This document shows positions 5,088 to 7,170 of a stretch of DNA of 7,170 nucleotides, piece by piece (position 1 is the stretch's first letter; each line of letters opens with the position of its first letter). The position numbers and the translations under genes are program-made. The notes under the pieces were generated by a model. It saw only the letters and a list, made by a program, of their open reading frames with translations. It had not been told where the DNA came from and ran no database searches. This stretch comes from Desulfobacteraceae bacterium (GTDB lineage: Bacteria > Desulfobacterota > Desulfobacteria > Desulfobacterales > SURF-7), in assembly GCA_030618925.1 (NCBI GenBank), contig JAUXCK010000138.1, positions 1 to 7,170 of the forward strand, read 5' to 3'.

Positions 5088-6392
5088 ATGAAAAAAACGC
5101 CTCTATATGAATGGCACCTGGCCCACGGGGCAAACATGGCTGATTTCGGCGGGTACAAAATGCCGCTCTGGTATCCCGGGGGTGTCAAGAATGAACATCT
5201 TGCCGTCATTACGGGGTCGGGTGTTTTCGACACGAGCCATATGGCTGTGGTCATGGTCTCAGGGCTGGATGCCCATGACCTCCTGCAGACATGTTTCACA
5301 AAAGATCTGGATGCGTGCACAGGTAAAAAAAGAGCCCCCCTTTGCCCGGGGCGATGTGCGTACGGCGCGTTCCTGAACGAAAGAGGAGAGGTGCTCGATG
5401 ATGCCATTGTTTACATGCTCGAAACCCACAGCTATATGGCGGTGGTGAATTCCGGCATGGGCGGTGTTGTTGCACAACACCTTACCGCACATGCAGAGGG
5501 GAAAAAAGCGACCCTCATCGATCTGACGGACAGGGTGGGCAAAATCGATCTTCAGGGCCCCCTGTCCGCCAAAATACTTGAAAAGGTTTTGGCGAACCCT
5601 GATGCGGTTTTCAAGACACTGCCCTATTTTTCGTTCAAGGGACACTTTGACACCACATGGGGTCCTGCCGATGCAGTCCGGCTTGCCGACCACACGCCCA
5701 TCATGCTTTCCCGCACAGGGTACACCGGAGAGTTCGGATTTGAAATTTTTTCAGCCCCGGACCATATTGTTCACATATGGGAACTGCTTCTGGATGCGGG
5801 AATAGAATCCGGCATTGTCCCCTGCGGTTTGGCAGCCAGGGATTCCTTGAGGGGCGGAGCGGTTCTTCCGCTGTCTCACCAGGATATCGGTCCATGGCCC
5901 TTTATCAACCATCCGTGGTCTTTTGCATTGCCTTTCAATGCTGAAGCGTCGTCTTCTAATGCAGACACATTGTCTTCCAATGCAGAGCATGCAGGCTTTA
6001 CCAAAAAATTCATCGGTGATGGGGCCCTTGGCCGTGTTAAACACAATGAATACACGTATGCCTTTTCAGGGATGGACCCCCGAAAAGTAACCCCCACGGA
6101 TCCGGCGGAGGTCCTTGATGAAGACGGCCGCGCCATCGGGACGGTACTGACATGTGTTACCGATATGGCCATCGGTCGCCATGGCAATCAAATTTACAGT
6201 ATCTCGAGTCCTGATAAACCAAAAGGGTTTGCCCCCCGGGGCCTCTGCTGCGGTTTTATCAAGGTACACGCCAAAATGGCGCCAGGTCAGGAGGTCGTGC
6301 TCAAAGACAACCGGCGGAAAATTACAGTGGAAATTGTGGAGAACATACGCCCGGACCGCACTGCGCGAAAGCCGATGGCGGGAATGATATAG
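5088..6392 (+). CDS. gcvT: Glycine cleavage T protein (aminomethyltransferase), divergent long form
   Basis: This 434-aa tetrahydrofolate-dependent enzyme releases ammonia from the aminomethyl group on lipoyl-GcvH and forms 5,10-methylene-THF. Family signs are TPLYEWHLAHGANMADFGGY (4-23), FDTSHM (47-52), GEVLDDAIVY (100-109, catalytic-type Asp), VVNS (119-122), GYTGEFGFEI (211-220), PCGLAARDSLR (245-255) and W277. It is about 70 residues longer than E. coli GcvT (364). The usual EAG...LYGxE stretch after RDxLR is replaced by GGAVLPLSHQDIGPW (256-270). Extra segments lie at about 284-304 (a tandem repeat) and 363-385. I chose ATG 5088 because AAAAGG (5074-5079) is eight bases from it but only two from the in-frame ATG at 5082. 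The gene is followed by gcvH after 13 bp, which makes the T assignment firm. Confidence 0.92.
   Translation: MKKTPLYEWHLAHGANMADFGGYKMPLWYPGGVKNEHLAVITGSGVFDTSHMAVVMVSGLDAHDLLQTCFTKDLDACTGKKRAPLCPGRCAYGAFLNERGEVLDDAIVYMLETHSYMAVVNSGMGGVVAQHLTAHAEGKKATLIDLTDRVGKIDLQGPLSAKILEKVLANPDAVFKTLPYFSFKGHFDTTWGPADAVRLADHTPIMLSRTGYTGEFGFEIFSAPDHIVHIWELLLDAGIESGIVPCGLAARDSLRGGAVLPLSHQDIGPWPFINHPWSFALPFNAEASSSNADTLSSNAEHAGFTKKFIGDGALGRVKHNEYTYAFSGMDPRKVTPTDPAEVLDEDGRAIGTVLTCVTDMAIGRHGNQIYSISSPDKPKGFAPRGLCCGFIKVHAKMAPGQEVVLKDNRRKITVEIVENIRPDRTARKPMAGMI
5937..5999 (+). repeat. 21-bp in-frame tandem repeat within gcvT
   Basis: Three adjacent 21-base units start at 5937, 5958 and 5979, each opening with AATGC and coding for seven residues: NAEASSS, NADTLSS and NAEHAGF. 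Units one and two also share GTCTTCY at their ends, while the third is related mainly in its first nine bases. The encoded residues 284-304 are small and polar, as expected of a surface loop. The unit length keeps the frame, so copy number could vary without destroying the protein. Confidence 0.6.
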
Positions 6393-6405
6393 ATGGAGGA
6401 AAATC

Positions 6406-6807
6406 ATGAAAGAGATCAATGAATTGAATCTGCCCCAAGATGTGCGCTACACAAAAGACCACGAATGGGCCAGGGCCGGTGGGGAAAAGGTGGTCATCGG
6501 CCTCAGCGACTATGCCCAAGATCAGCTTGGAGATATTGTGTTCGTGGAAATGCCGCAGCCAGGGGACGTCTTTGGAAAAGGGGATGAGTTCGGAACCGTG
6601 GAATCGGTCAAGGCGGTCGCCGAATTGTATATGCCTGTCGGCGGAGAGATACTGGCCGTCAACAGCGCCCTTGAAGATACACCGGAATATGTCAATCAAG
6701 CGCCCTACACAAATGGATGGATCATTGAAATCAAACCGAGCCATCCATCCGAGTTGGATGAATTAATGAATCAGGATGAGTATGTGTCAATGCTGAAAGG
6801 ATTATGA
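6406..6807 (+). CDS. gcvH: Glycine cleavage H protein (lipoyl carrier)
   Basis: This 133-aa lipoyl-domain shuttle protein of the glycine cleavage system carries the aminomethyl intermediate between P, T and L. The N-terminal signature YTKDHEWAR (15-23) is followed by GLSDYAQDQLGDIVFVEMP (32-50). The lipoylation hairpin GTVESVKAVAELYMP has K69 as the lipoyl-lysine. NSALEDTPEYVNQAPYTNGW closes the domain. Length is typical. GGAGGA at 6395-6400 lies five bases before the ATG. The gene is 13 bp after gcvT and 3 bp before gcvPA, consistent with one transcript. Modification would need lipoyl synthase and ligase or octanoyltransferase encoded elsewhere. Confidence 0.97.
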   Translation: MKEINELNLPQDVRYTKDHEWARAGGEKVVIGLSDYAQDQLGDIVFVEMPQPGDVFGKGDEFGTVESVKAVAELYMPVGGEILAVNSALEDTPEYVNQAPYTNGWIIEIKPSHPSELDELMNQDEYVSMLKGL

Positions 6808-6810
6808 GAC

Positions 6811-7170
6811 ATGCGATATTTGCCGCACACCCGTGAAGATATTGCTTCAATGCTCCAGGTGGTGGGGGCAGGCAGCCTTGAAGATCTTTTCAACACAATT
6901 CCCGGGGACAACCGGCGAAAGGACAAGCTCGATCTGCCGGACCCCTTAAGCGAATGGGAGTTGAACACGCACATGAAAACGCTTGCAGACACCATGGCTG
7001 TAGCGCCGGAATATAAAATATTTCTGGGGGCCGGAAGCTATGATCACCATATTCCTGCATCTGTATCTTACCTGCTGGGACGGTCGGAATTTTCCACCGC
7101 ATATACGCCTTACCAGCCGGAAATCAGTCAGGGAACGCTCCAGGGCATATACGAATTTCAGACACTCGTC
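6811..7170 (+). CDS. gcvPA: Glycine decarboxylase subunit 1 (P protein alpha half), 5' part only
   Basis: The first 120 codons are open to the window end, so the gene is truncated by the edge, not broken. The product is the N-terminal half of the two-subunit glycine dehydrogenase (decarboxylating), which together with GcvPB decarboxylates glycine with PLP and loads GcvH. Recognisable segments are MRYLPHTREDIASML (1-15), YKIFLGAGSYDHHIP (81-95) and TAYTPYQPEISQGTLQG (108-124 in the usual alignment, here near the end). These are hallmarks of the GcvPA family. AAAGGA (6796-6801) inside the end of gcvH is nine bases before the ATG, and the intergenic gap is 3 bp. The split form, rather than a fused GcvP, is inferred from the N-terminal sequence type. 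gcvPB should follow outside the window. Confidence 0.93.
   Translation, partial: MRYLPHTREDIASMLQVVGAGSLEDLFNTIPGDNRRKDKLDLPDPLSEWELNTHMKTLADTMAVAPEYKIFLGAGSYDHHIPASVSYLLGRSEFSTAYTPYQPEISQGTLQGIYEFQTLV

Overview
The window looks like chromosomal DNA of a Gram-negative anaerobe, most likely a Desulfobacterota (Desulfobacterales-type) bacterium. That placement is an inference. It rests on a split-P-protein glycine cleavage system with its own lipoamide dehydrogenase, a divergent long GcvT, and a neighbouring surface-sugar cluster. No rRNA, tRNA, CRISPR array, insertion sequence or phage gene was seen. There is no gene-free stretch longer than 300 bases.

Left part (1-2901, + strand, visibly AT-richer): a three-gene amino-sugar module. 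It holds a Gfo/Idh/MocA sugar-nucleotide oxidoreductase (174-1184), a left-handed beta-helix acetyltransferase (1278-1745) and a DegT/DnrJ/EryC1 PLP aminotransferase (1792-2901). The set and order match the wlbA-wlbB-wlbC logic: oxidise C3 of a nucleotide sugar, transaminate it, then N-acetylate it. The product would be a 3-acetamido sugar for O-antigen, capsule or another glycan. A probable tail of an upstream gene ends at 65.

Middle (2902-2980): a short convergent junction. An imperfect 11-bp inverted repeat lies between the sugar module and the minus-strand lpd gene, and base composition changes here.

Right part (2981-7170, GC-richer): a glycine cleavage locus. Lipoamide dehydrogenase (L protein, 2981-4414) is on the minus strand. 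It is divergent from a plus-strand series: a Lrp/AsnC-family regulator (4611-5054), gcvT (5088-6392), gcvH (6406-6807) and the start of gcvPA (from 6811, cut by the window edge). P decarboxylates glycine, H carries the aminomethyl group on lipoyl-lysine, T moves the one-carbon unit to tetrahydrofolate, and L reoxidises H. The 196-bp divergent region has a near-consensus sigma-70 promoter for the regulator, a weaker candidate promoter for lpd, a 12-bp exact direct repeat spaced 31 bp, and dyads over both predicted start sites. This suggests control by the Lrp-like protein, and no glycine riboswitch is apparent.

Nothing here is convincingly a new biological system. The items most worth a second look are the putative operator array, a 7-bp hairpin that buries an unused Shine-Dalgarno sequence between the regulator and gcvT, a 21-bp in-frame tandem repeat inside gcvT, and the non-canonical core motif of GcvT.
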